Assembly: GCA_035495815.1 (NCBI GenBank)
Contig: DATJFH010000321.1
Location: 1 to 26,543 of the forward strand
DNA: 26,543 nucleotides
Source: DATJFH01 sp035495815
GTDB lineage: Bacteria; Acidobacteriota; Terriglobia; Bryobacterales; Bryobacteraceae
Direction: 5' to 3'
The position numbers were made by a program, and so were the translations under genes. Below the pieces are notes generated by a model. The model was not told the origin of the DNA. It saw only the letters and a program-made list of their open reading frames with translations, and did not search any database. Of this stretch, positions 14,803 through 21,647 are shown piece after piece. Every line of letters begins with the position of its first letter. The stretch's first letter is position 1.

Positions 14803-16854
14803 TCAATTCCTGAACTGCACCACGATGCGCACGCCCGGCGGCAGCACGGCGCCGGGAGCCGGAACCTGCATCCGCGCCACTCCCCGCCCGTCCAGCGAAA
14901 CCGGCAGTCCCCTTGCGCTCGCTTCCTCTACTACCGCCCGCACCGTCATTCCCTGAAAATTCGGCACCCTCGGCCCGGTCGCCTGAGCCACTTTCGGCTT
15001 CTCCGCCGGCGGCGGCTCGGGACCGAAAACCCGCGGCTTCTCCTCCGCTTCCTCGAGCGGCGGCGGTTCGCTCAGATCGGCGATGGCCACGTCGTTCTCG
15101 TTGACGCGATCCTCCGGCGGCTGCGACTCTTCCTCGGGGTCCGGAATATCCTTGGGAACGTCCAGGACGCGCAACGCCTCCATCGCCACTGTTCGGAAAA
15201 CCGGCGCCGCCACGACACCCCCGTATCCTGCCGACGTCTGCGTGCCGTTCAGCGTTACCACCACCACAATCGCCGGATTGGTAACCGGCGCGAAGCCCAT
15301 GAACGAGGCGTTGTAGGTCTTCGTGTAGTGACGCGCGGCGTAGTCATAGATCTGCGCCGAGCCCGTCTTTCCGGCGGAGCTGTATCCGTCCAGCCGCGCC
15401 CGCCGCCCTGTTCCGTACGGCAGCAGCACCACACCTTCCATCATACGGCGCATGGTGAACGCCGTCTCCGGTTTGAGGATGCGGACCGGCTGCTCGGGCT
15501 TGACGTCCTCCATCGGGCCCCCCGGCTTCTGCCGCTTCCGGATGAGCCGCGGCTTGACCCGCAGACCGCCGTTGGCGATCACCGAGCAAGCCTGAGCAAG
15601 CTGCAGGGCGGTGACGCTGATCTCGTGTCCCATCGGGACCGAGCAGATCGAGCCGGGCTGCCACCGCTCCAGACGCCGCAGCATGCCGCCCGATTCCGCC
15701 GGCAGTCCCGTGCCCGCTTTCTGCCCGAACCCGAACCGCCGCACGTATTCGTACAGCTTCTCCCTGCCGATCTTCATTCCGATCTGGATCGCGCCTACGT
15801 TGCTCGACCGGGCCAGCACGTCCGACATCGGCATGGCGCCATACGTGTTGTGCGCCTCGTGAATCACCCGGTGGAACATGCTGATCGTCCCGCAGGGAAT
15901 GATCGATTCGGGCCGCAGGCTGGTAGTCTCGAGAGCCGTTGCCAGCGTGATCACCTTGAAAACGGATCCCGGCTCGAACGGCGCCGCCACCGCGCGGTTC
16001 AGCCGGGCGAAAGGCGGCTCTCCTTTATGAGGGGGCACGTTGGGATCGAAGGTCGGGTAGCTGGCCATCGCCAGAATTTCCCCATTGTGCGGATTCATCA
16101 CCACCACCGTTCCCGTGCGCGCCCGATTCTTCTCGACCGCTTCCTTGAGGTCCTTTTCCGCCGCGAACTGGATGCGCTGGTCGATCGTCAGCACCAGGTT
16201 CGTGCCGACCTTGGGCTGATCGTACAGCTTCGACTCGATGCCGCGGCGGTTCACGTCCGTCAGCACCCGCTCCCGTCCCGGCTCGCCGCGCAATTCGGCG
16301 TCGTAGCCCAGCTCCAGACCGGCGTTTCCAGCCTCTTCGTGATCCACCGAACCGATCACGTGCGCGGCGATGCTGTTCTTCGGATAATGGCGCTGGTTTT
16401 CCGTTTCGAACTCGATCCACGGCAGGCGAAGGCTGCGCAGATTGGCCGACTCGGTGAAGGTGATCTTGCGCTTGATCCAGCAGAAGCCGTTCCGCTTGGG
16501 ATCCTGGTGCGCGGATTTCAGCCGCCGGTAGAGCTTTTCCGCGTCCAGGCTGAGGACCGGGGCGATGATGTCGGCCGCCACCCGCAGGTCGGGCAGCCGC
16601 TTGGGGTTCACGAAGACCGAATCGATCGGCACGCTCATGGCCAGCGGCTCGCCGTTGCGGTCGTAAATGGAGCCCCGCGGGCCGGGCACTTCAATCATTT
16701 TCAATTGCTGCGCCCGCGCCAGCTTGGCGTAATGCTCGTGCTTCAGTACCTGCAGGGAAAGGAGCTTGCCGAAAATGGCGGCGCCCCAGATCGCGGCGCC
16801 GCCCGCGAGAATCGTAGTCCGCGTGATGCCCTGCGTTCGCTCCGGGGAGTCCAT
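14803..16854 (-). CDS. ftsI: Division-specific class B penicillin-binding protein FtsI with C-terminal PASTA domain
   Basis: The septal DD-transpeptidase that cross-links glycan made by FtsW. It has 683 residues from the ATG at 16854 (AAGGA about 8 bases upstream; a TTG lies one codon earlier). One N-terminal membrane helix at about 14-35 is followed by the dimerisation region (RGSIYDRNGEPLA, 60-72) and the transpeptidase domain with S297-V-F-K300 (SxxK), S350-S-N352 (SxN) and K496-T-G-S499 (KTG). An acidic, proline-rich linker at about 571-625 leads to a single PASTA domain at about 629-681. PASTA domains are usual in Gram-positive PBP2x/SpoVD and less so in diderm FtsI. It lies between ftsL and murE, the standard dcw place. 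Confidence 0.96.
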   Translation of the reverse strand: MDSPERTQGITRTTILAGGAAIWGAAIFGKLLSLQVLKHEHYAKLARAQQLKMIEVPGPRGSIYDRNGEPLAMSVPIDSVFVNPKRLPDLRVAADIIAPVLSLDAEKLYRRLKSAHQDPKRNGFCWIKRKITFTESANLRSLRLPWIEFETENQRHYPKNSIAAHVIGSVDHEEAGNAGLELGYDAELRGEPGRERVLTDVNRRGIESKLYDQPKVGTNLVLTIDQRIQFAAEKDLKEAVEKNRARTGTVVVMNPHNGEILAMASYPTFDPNVPPHKGEPPFARLNRAVAAPFEPGSVFKVITLATALETTSLRPESIIPCGTISMFHRVIHEAHNTYGAMPMSDVLARSSNVGAIQIGMKIGREKLYEYVRRFGFGQKAGTGLPAESGGMLRRLERWQPGSICSVPMGHEISVTALQLAQACSVIANGGLRVKPRLIRKRQKPGGPMEDVKPEQPVRILKPETAFTMRRMMEGVVLLPYGTGRRARLDGYSSAGKTGSAQIYDYAARHYTKTYNASFMGFAPVTNPAIVVVVTLNGTQTSAGYGGVVAAPVFRTVAMEALRVLDVPKDIPDPEEESQPPEDRVNENDVAIADLSEPPPLEEAEEKPRVFGPEPPPAEKPKVAQATGPRVPNFQGMTVRAVVEEASARGLPVSLDGRGVARMQVPAPGAVLPPGVRIVVQFRN

Positions 16855-16896
16855 CAAGCTTTCCTTCTGCCGGCGGGCGGGTCCTGCGTGCGCCGG

Positions 16897-17388
16897 CTAC
16901 TTCTTGGCCTTCCTGGTTACGTTGAACGCCACGGCGCCGTCGCGTGCGGCCGTGTTGAGGTTGACTACCTGGTCAGGCTTCGGGCTGACCATGTTCTTTT
17001 CCCTGGCGAGCTGCTCCAGAAATTCCGGACCGCGCAGCTTCGCTTCCTCTACTTCGAGACCGCGGCGTTCGTTGAGCAGGCGTTGCCCTTCCTGCTTCAG
17101 CGCCTCCACCTGGTAGCCGGCCGTGATGCCCGCTACTCCCGGAGCAAGGGAGGTGAGCAGCACCGCGGCGATCGCGCAGACCGCGCCGATGGTCGACCAG
17201 CACTCGGTTTTCGCGCGCGGATCGGGCTCGCGGACAAGCCGCGAATTGTCCACCCGCTTGGTGTAGAAGAAAATGTCTTCGTTCGGTAGGGAACGTAACA
17301 GGTAGGGGTTGGGACGCGCCGCTTCGAACCGTCTCGGTTCGGCGGCCGCCCTGTCGAACTTTCGTATAATCGTCGCCAGCGTTGCCAT
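16897..17388 (-). CDS. ftsL: FtsL-like divisome protein
   Basis: A 163-residue bitopic membrane protein: long basic cytoplasmic part (1-63), one membrane helix at about residues 66-88 (GAVCAIAAVLLTSLAP), then a predicted coiled coil at about 94-120 (EALKQEGQRLLNERRGLEVEEAKL) and a short tail with MVSPKPDQVVNL. This is the FtsL/DivIC plan; FtsL forms a complex with FtsQ and FtsB and activates FtsWI. The sequence itself is poorly conserved in the family, so the call leans on the architecture and on its place between rsmH and ftsI. The cytoplasmic part is longer than in E. coli FtsL (121 residues in total). ATG at 17388, 16 bases after rsmH, with only an A-rich ribosome site. Confidence 0.82.
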   Translation of the reverse strand: MATLATIIRKFDRAAAEPRRFEAARPNPYLLRSLPNEDIFFYTKRVDNSRLVREPDPRAKTECWSTIGAVCAIAAVLLTSLAPGVAGITAGYQVEALKQEGQRLLNERRGLEVEEAKLRGPEFLEQLAREKNMVSPKPDQVVNLNTAARDGAVAFNVTRKAKK

Positions 17389-17404
17389 TTTCTTTTGCGA
17401 TGCC

Positions 17405-18265
17405 TCAGTTCATTTCCAGCGCGCGCATCTTTGCGCTCCTCGCCGCTGGGTTGGCTTTAATCTCTGCTTCGGTTGGCCTCAGCGGACGCCTGGTTATCGT
17501 TTCCGCGCGGCCCTCTTGTTGCAAACTGCGAAACTTCTGCTTCACCTTCCTGTCCTCCAGGGACATGAAGGAAATCACGACCACCCTACCCTTGGATTTC
17601 ACGATCTCCGGCGCCAGTTCGAGCAGACTGTCCAGCTCCCCCTGCTCATTGTTCGTGGCCATTCGCAAGGCCTGGAACGTCTGCGTCGCCGGGTGTATAC
17701 GGCCCGTCCGATGCGCGGCCCGCTCCACGACATCGGCCAGATGACGTGTGCTCCTTATGGGCCGCGCTCGAACGATTGCTCTGGCTATTTTCCGCGCTCT
17801 CCTTTCCTCACCGAGTTGGTAGATCAAATCGGCAAGCTGCCTTTCGGCGGTGTAATTGACCAAATCAGCCGCCGTAGCGCCCTTGCTTTGATTCAGACGC
17901 ATATCGAGAGCCGAGTCAGTCAATATCGAAAACCCGCGAGAAGCGTCGGTCAATTGAAAACGGCTCACTCCCAGGTCGGCCAGTAGGCCGTCCACCTGTT
18001 CGACTCCGTTCTCCCGCAGCGCTTCACGCAAGTTTGAAAATTCTCCGCAATGAAACCGTATGCGACCGGCGGCGTCCGCCGTATTCTTCCGGGCCATTTC
18101 GAGCGATTCCGGATCGGCGTCATTGGCGATGACAAAACCCGTAGTCAACCGCCCTGCAATCGCGCCGGTATGGCCCCCAAGACCGGCGGTCGCGTCCAGA
18201 TAAATTCCCTCGGGCCGGATTCGCAGATGCTCGAGCGCCTCTTCGAGCATCACCGGCACGTGCAT
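17405..18265 (-). CDS. rsmH: 16S rRNA m4C1402 methyltransferase RsmH (MraW)
   Basis: S-adenosylmethionine-dependent enzyme that methylates N4 of C1402 in the ribosomal P site. It has 286 residues, a little shorter than the usual 300-315. The protein opens HVPVMLEEALEHL (2-14), the family's invariant start, followed by the SAM-binding loop DATAGLGGHTGAI (24-36), NDADPESLEMA, GLLADLGVSRFQL (the family's conserved DLGxSS-like block, here with R), RGFSILTDSALDMRL, and the C-terminal block RVVVISFMSLEDRKVKQKF. The ATG at 18265 directly abuts the mraZ stop, and a GGGA site lies within the mraZ end. RsmH is the standard second gene of dcw clusters. Confidence 0.97.
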   Translation of the reverse strand: MHVPVMLEEALEHLRIRPEGIYLDATAGLGGHTGAIAGRLTTGFVIANDADPESLEMARKNTADAAGRIRFHCGEFSNLREALRENGVEQVDGLLADLGVSRFQLTDASRGFSILTDSALDMRLNQSKGATAADLVNYTAERQLADLIYQLGEERRARKIARAIVRARPIRSTRHLADVVERAAHRTGRIHPATQTFQALRMATNNEQGELDSLLELAPEIVKSKGRVVVISFMSLEDRKVKQKFRSLQQEGRAETITRRPLRPTEAEIKANPAARSAKMRALEMN

Positions 18266-18781
18266 TTACATCATTCCCGCGCGTTCGAGAGTGTCCAGAT
18301 CTTCCTCGGCGGAAACCGCAGCTTCGCGCTTCTGCTCTTCGTACATCGCCTCGCTCATGATCTGGATCCGGCCTTTGTACGCGTATAGCCGGACGGTCTG
18401 GTTCTCAATCCCCAACTCGCGCCGTAATTCCGGCGGCAGTTGGACCCGCCCCTGCGAGTCCATTTCCGAGTCTGCCCCCAAGTCCTGCGCATTAAAAGAG
18501 ATGCGCTTTGCAGCCTTGGGATCGGCCCGGAACTCTGCCAAAAAATCCTTGTTTCCCCGCCAATTTCTGATAGGATACAGTTGCCCGATGCGTCTATCGA
18601 GACTGGTCACGAACAGCTTCTTCTCCGGCAAACCCGCAATGTATGCCTGGAAACAGACCGGCAGCTTCAAACGACCCTTGTCGTCCACCCGGCCCTTGTA
18701 CATCCCGTTCGGCGGCTCGGATGTGGGCTCGATCGGTGACTCCCCCGGCTTTGAACTCTCTACTTCACTACCGGGTTCCAC
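18266..18781 (-). CDS. mraZ: Transcriptional regulator MraZ
   Basis: AbrB-fold DNA-binding protein that regulates its own dcw operon in several bacteria. The two MraZ half-motifs are D33-DKGRLKLP and D108-SQGRVQLP, with the usual YPIRNW between them. The start is chosen as GTG at 18781, with GGAG five bases upstream, giving 171 residues. The family normally starts near MYKGRV (residue 27, ATG at 18703, 145 residues), but that ATG has no ribosome site. If the GTG is right, a 26-residue Ser/Pro/Glu-rich N-terminal extension precedes the fold. It heads the 14-gene operon and is preceded by a promoter and GTGGA repeats. The C-terminal tail is acidic (about residues 147-166). Confidence 0.95.
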   Translation of the reverse strand: MEPGSEVESSKPGESPIEPTSEPPNGMYKGRVDDKGRLKLPVCFQAYIAGLPEKKLFVTSLDRRIGQLYPIRNWRGNKDFLAEFRADPKAAKRISFNAQDLGADSEMDSQGRVQLPPELRRELGIENQTVRLYAYKGRIQIMSEAMYEEQKREAAVSAEEDLDTLERAGMM

Positions 18782-18803
18782 TTAAGCTCCACATTCTATC
18801 CAC
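18777..18803 (-). promoter_or_regulatory. Three GTGGA direct repeats, candidate MraZ-binding boxes
   Basis: On the minus strand GTGGA occurs at 18803-18799, 18792-18788 and 18781-18777, each start exactly 11 bases after the last. MraZ of E. coli binds short direct TGGG-type repeats at about one helical turn between promoter and mraZ, so these are a plausible operator. The middle box contains the Shine-Dalgarno GGAG and the last one the GTG start codon, so bound MraZ would cover the promoter-proximal region. Chance is not excluded because two boxes double as translation signals. Confidence 0.45.
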
Positions 18804-18814
18804 CAAACAAAGCT

Positions 18815-18843
18815 ATAGTAGCCCGGTGTAAGAAGGATTGCAA
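18815..18843 (-). promoter_or_regulatory. dcw operon promoter (sigma70-like)
   Basis: TTGCAA (-35, 18843-18838) and TACTAT (-10, 18820-18815) are separated by exactly 17 bases on the minus strand. Transcription would start near 18808, about 27 bases before the mraZ GTG and just upstream of the three GTGGA boxes. This is the best promoter match in the window. Confidence 0.6.
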
Positions 18844-18863
18844 GAGGTTTTTTTTCAATCCTT
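18833..18863. repeat. 8-bp inverted repeat overlapping the dcw -35 region
   Basis: AAGGATTG (18833-18840) and CAATCCTT (18856-18863) are perfect inverted copies around a 15-base loop containing eight T. On the plus strand the second arm runs into six T, so it resembles a weak intrinsic terminator facing away from mraZ. Because it covers the -35 box, it could equally be a dimeric operator. Confidence 0.35.
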
Positions 18864-18917
18864 TTTTGTTTATTGATAGTTAGCCAGCCGCGACCCGTCT
18901 TAAAGTTGAAGGAGGCG

Positions 18918-18933
18918 CCACTAGATATAGTGG
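18918..18933 (+). promoter_or_regulatory. Small palindrome with embedded -10-like TATAGT upstream of the beta-barrel gene
   Basis: CCACTA and TAGTGG flank a GATA centre, a perfect 6-bp inverted repeat. TATAGT at 18926-18931 resembles a -10 box for the plus-strand gene starting at 18992, although the nearest -35 candidates (TTGAAG) are too close. It may be an operator or a promoter element; this is a weak inference. Confidence 0.25.
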
Positions 18934-18991
18934 GGTTGTTCCAGAGTCTAACGGCAACGCTCAGTGTTGGACGGCCCCGGGGAGGGATAAG

Positions 18992-19849
18992 GTGGAATTC
19001 CGCCAGCCACGATTGGTCCACTTTGACTTCGGCCTGGCCTGTTTCAGGCTGCTGATGGGAGTGTTGGCACTTCACGCAGGGGCACCCGGCGTTCACGGCC
19101 GTTCGCTCGGCAGGCCCTCCCGGTCCTCTTCGCCAATCAGTCTCAGAAAGCGGCTTCACGTCAACACGCTGATCACCGACCCGGGAACCGCGGAAGTGGA
19201 GTGGGGAAACGATTACTCTTTTACATCAGTTACTTACACCGTGCCTTCCACCCTGAAGTACACCCCCGAAGGCAGACAGATCCTGTGGGGCCGGACCGAG
19301 TACTCGGCCAGCTTTGACACCGTATCCAGCACCGTTCAAAACGATTCCCGAATCGCTCACTTCGGCGATCGCCTGACCTTCACCGCCACAAGTGTAGTAT
19401 TTGACGGTGAGAAGCTGGACATCGCTATCGTGCCGCAGGCGTCCGTTCTGCTGCGCGGGGATTCGGGATGGCGGGCGGGAGCTACGGCGATCGTGCGCTA
19501 CGACGTGGGTCGGAACAGCGCCGGGGTCACGGCCGGCTGGAGCGGAGCCACCGCGTCGACGGCCACGAATCCCGCCGGAACTTTCAACGTCGGCGCCGGC
19601 TATGGCCGCAGGCTCGAAGCTTCCGGGCTGCTGGGGCACTTCACTCCGCACACCAACGTCATCTATGAAAGGTCGACGGGAGCGGGCCGGCTCGTGTCCA
19701 TTTTCGAGGGGTTGGAGTGTCAGATCACGGAAAAACTGGCAGTCGACCTCTCCGGACAGCACTTCGACGTTGTCGGCGGGCAGATCGACCACCAGATTGT
19801 AGTCGCCTTCACCATAAACCTGGGCAGGCTTGGACGGCGCAGGCGGTAG
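18992..19849 (+). CDS. Putative outer-membrane beta-barrel protein of unknown function
   Basis: A 285-residue protein, read from a GTG at 18992 that follows a strong GGGGAGGGA about 5 bases upstream. An N-terminal hydrophobic stretch (about residues 13-30) may be a signal peptide. From about residue 58 the sequence alternates polar and hydrophobic residues in short strands with Gly/Asn/Asp turns and aromatic edges (for example KLDIAIVPQASVLLR, AGATAIVRYDVGR, KLAVDLSGQHFDVVGG, QIVVAFTINLG). This resembles small outer-membrane barrels of the phenol-degradation MetA-like/transporter type seen in Acidobacteria. The last strand IVVAFTINLGRLG is followed by a short basic tail, so it does not end with the usual C-terminal aromatic. 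Codon use is GC-rich at third positions, supporting coding. It diverges from mraZ and has no operon partner. Function unknown. Confidence 0.75.
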   Translation: MEFRQPRLVHFDFGLACFRLLMGVLALHAGAPGVHGRSLGRPSRSSSPISLRKRLHVNTLITDPGTAEVEWGNDYSFTSVTYTVPSTLKYTPEGRQILWGRTEYSASFDTVSSTVQNDSRIAHFGDRLTFTATSVVFDGEKLDIAIVPQASVLLRGDSGWRAGATAIVRYDVGRNSAGVTAGWSGATASTATNPAGTFNVGAGYGRRLEASGLLGHFTPHTNVIYERSTGAGRLVSIFEGLECQITEKLAVDLSGQHFDVVGGQIDHQIVVAFTINLGRLGRRRR

Positions 19850-19951
19850 ACCGGCAAGTGGCGATGCGACGTTCGCCACAGCTGCAAGAAGAAGGAACCG
19901 CCAGCGGTGTCGGCGCGCGTCGGAAGGATCTTCAAAAGCTGGAGGTAACGC

Positions 19952-20244
19952 TCAGTGGGATTGGCGGCGGCGCGCGTCTTTGGGCAAACAGAGGATGATC
20001 CGTGGGCGGGCCGAGGTTTGCGTCAGCGTGGCGATTTCATGATTGGGCAGCTGCCGGTTGGGGGCATGCCCTTGGTCTGTTCTCGCCTCGGGTTGCGAGG
20101 GAAGATGGCTGGAGCGGGGGCGCTGTGGCTGGCGTCGCCGTTGTCTGCAAGCAGCGGGCAGACCTGCTTTCGAAATAAATCGACTCCGGAATCCGCCGCG
20201 GATGCCGACGCGATCAGGAGCACGCCGCGGTGCAGGTCCAGCAT
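19952..20244 (-). pseudogene. Relic of a planctomycete-type cytochrome c (PSD1/PSC1-like) gene
   Basis: Starting at an ATG at 20244, three bases after the GNAT stop, the frame reads a short signal-like stretch (GVLLIASASA), then VDLFRKQVCPLLADN, which matches the family pattern FxxxVxPLLxxxCxxCHS. The heme motif itself reads G36-D-A-S39-H40 (20139-20125): GGC and AGC where TGC would encode cysteine, one base change each. Only 19 residues later comes MPPTG (20067-20053), and after a one-base frameshift LPNHEIATLT (20050-20021), together matching the family's MPPxGxLxxxEIAxL block. The spacing is much shorter than usual for the family, so an internal deletion is likely. The remainder of such a protein (DUF1549/DUF1553 parts) is missing. 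It is therefore a truncated, frameshifted, heme-less remnant. Bases 19850-19951 hold nothing recognisable. Confidence 0.6.
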
Positions 20245-20247
20245 ATT

Positions 20248-21180
20248 TCAATCCAGCCTCTTCACCAATCGAATCTCGGTTCCGTAAACCCGGTAGCCGA
20301 GCTTCCCGTTGACCGCCCGCATCGCGGGACTCGCGGTACCGGTGGTCAGCGCGGTGATACCCTGCTCCTTCGCCAGCCGGAGAGCGCTTGCCTTCAGCGC
20401 GGTGGCGATTCCCTGACCACGGTACAGGGGATGCACTGCGGTCCCGAACGCCAGCAGACAGCAGGCTCCTACATACAGGTTCCTGGCTGTGGCGATGAAA
20501 AATGTTTCGCGACGCTTGAATTCGTTCTCGGCACGCCGGCGGAAATCCTCGAGAGTAACAGGCCGGACACTGCCCGGACCGGAATCCGGATCGGGCCAGT
20601 CCGGCAAGGCCGCATTGTACAGTTCGCGCAGTCTGGACAGCCAGTCTTCACCCGCGGCCTGCTCCTGCTCGAGCGTTGTAATGACGATCCCGTTCCGGGC
20701 GAGGCGATCGACTAGAGGCGACCACGGCGTGTACTGAAAGCCGGCGGTGAGTAGCTCGAGAGCCGACATTCGCTGGGTCTCGGCGAAGCCCCGGCGGGCC
20801 AGGAAATCGGCGGCCTCCGGATGGTCGTCACGGACGCGGGCCTGCAGCGTGGCCGCTCCGCATCCGGCTGCGTCGGACAGAAGGCGCGTCAGGAGCGATT
20901 GACCGGCGCCCCGGCGGCGGCGGGCAGGGTGCGTCATCAGGTCGAAGCGCAGCTTTCCCGGCCGGCTCTCCCACAGGGAGGCGTAGGCGAGTACGCCCTT
21001 TTCGGACGCCAGGTAGCGCCCGATGCAAAGCCGCGGCGCGCTCCACTGCGAGGCCGGCTGCCAGCGCCGAAGGTAACGGACGCCGTCAGCCGCTGCCTGG
21101 TATTCCGGGTAGGTGGCGGCGTGGATCTGTTTCGCTGCGTCCAGGTCGGCCGGGCTCCAGAGCCCGGATGTCACCTTCAT
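20248..21180 (-). CDS. Tandem-GNAT N-acetyltransferase
   Basis: A 310-residue protein with two GNAT folds, each binding or derived from an acetyl-CoA site. The first (about 4-145) has HPARRRRGAGQSLL (84-97), fitting the R/Q-x-x-G-x-G/A pyrophosphate loop. The second (about 165-308) has HPLYRGQGIATALKASAL (250-267), a textbook loop, followed by the usual NGKLGYRVYG ending at 291-300. Tandem GNATs include mycothiol synthase MshD, but the substrate cannot be read from the sequence, and this lineage is not known for mycothiol. The ATG at 21180 has no clear ribosome site. It is divergent from the receiver gene at 21270 and is followed by the cytochrome relic three bases beyond its stop. Confidence 0.85.
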   Translation of the reverse strand: MKVTSGLWSPADLDAAKQIHAATYPEYQAAADGVRYLRRWQPASQWSAPRLCIGRYLASEKGVLAYASLWESRPGKLRFDLMTHPARRRRGAGQSLLTRLLSDAAGCGAATLQARVRDDHPEAADFLARRGFAETQRMSALELLTAGFQYTPWSPLVDRLARNGIVITTLEQEQAAGEDWLSRLRELYNAALPDWPDPDSGPGSVRPVTLEDFRRRAENEFKRRETFFIATARNLYVGACCLLAFGTAVHPLYRGQGIATALKASALRLAKEQGITALTTGTASPAMRAVNGKLGYRVYGTEIRLVKRLD

Positions 21181-21191
21181 GATCGCCGTAC

Positions 21192-21197
21192 AGTATA
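21192..21197 (-). promoter_or_regulatory. Candidate -10 box for the GNAT gene
   Basis: TATACT lies 11 bases upstream of the GNAT ATG on the minus strand, so the transcript would have almost no leader. No good -35 is seen 17 bases further up (CGCACC). The absence of a ribosome site fits a leaderless message, but the call rests on six bases. Confidence 0.3.
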
Positions 21198-21269
21198 GCC
21201 CGCCCGCGCGAAAAGGTGCGTCACTTGGCGCAGAGAATTGGCGCCGGGATTGCTCCCCGTGTTCGCGAG

Positions 21270-21647
21270 ATGACGTGTTCGACGCCGGGACAATTCGTCG
21301 TGCTGCTGGCAGAGGATGAGCAACTGGTGAGGAACGTGGTGCGAGCCATGCTCACCGAAGCCGGGTACCGGGTACTCGATGCGGTCGACGGAAAGCACGC
21401 GCTGGAAGTATCCCGAGCCTATGATGGATCCATTCACCTGCTGCTCACGGACGTCAAGATGCCGCGAATGGACGGGCTGGAGCTATCCAGCCACATCACC
21501 AAAGAACGGCCGGGGATCAAGGTCCTGGTGATGTCGGGAAAGATGTCCGGCGAATCTCTCGTGGTGGGGGATTCCATTGACTTCCTGCGGAAACCATTCC
21601 TCCCCAGAACACTGCGCCAGAAGCTCACCCAGATTCTGGATGCGTAG
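21270..21647 (+). CDS. Stand-alone response-regulator receiver domain protein
   Basis: A 125-residue CheY-like receiver without an output domain. The phosphoacceptor is D61 (LLLTDVKMPRMDG), the acidic Mg site is E15-D16 in LLAEDE, the switch residue is S89 in VMSG, and the conserved lysine is K108 in FLRKPF, so it looks competent for phosphorylation. It may act as a phosphorelay intermediate or bind a partner such as a hybrid kinase; no kinase is nearby. The ATG at 21270 places the domain near the N-terminus as usual. A GTG at 21216 would add 18 residues without a clear function. The stop abuts the sdhB stop with no spacer. Confidence 0.85.
   Translation: MTCSTPGQFVVLLAEDEQLVRNVVRAMLTEAGYRVLDAVDGKHALEVSRAYDGSIHLLLTDVKMPRMDGLELSSHITKERPGIKVLVMSGKMSGESLVVGDSIDFLRKPFLPRTLRQKLTQILDA

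Noticed and set aside
13678..17289. A 1203-codon open frame on the plus strand opposite ftsI, ftsL and murE
   Set aside because: It is antisense to three unmistakable genes; the frame stays open because high GC at third codon positions suppresses stops. Its translation is Arg/His/Pro-rich and shows no domain.
18782..19159. 125-codon minus-strand frame between mraZ and the beta-barrel gene
   Set aside because: It overlaps the dcw promoter and the start of the beta-barrel gene, which has better coding features; the translation shows no domain.
19226..19879. 217-codon minus-strand frame opposite the beta-barrel gene
   Set aside because: The plus strand shows regular beta-strand alternation and typical codon use; the minus frame looks like its shadow.
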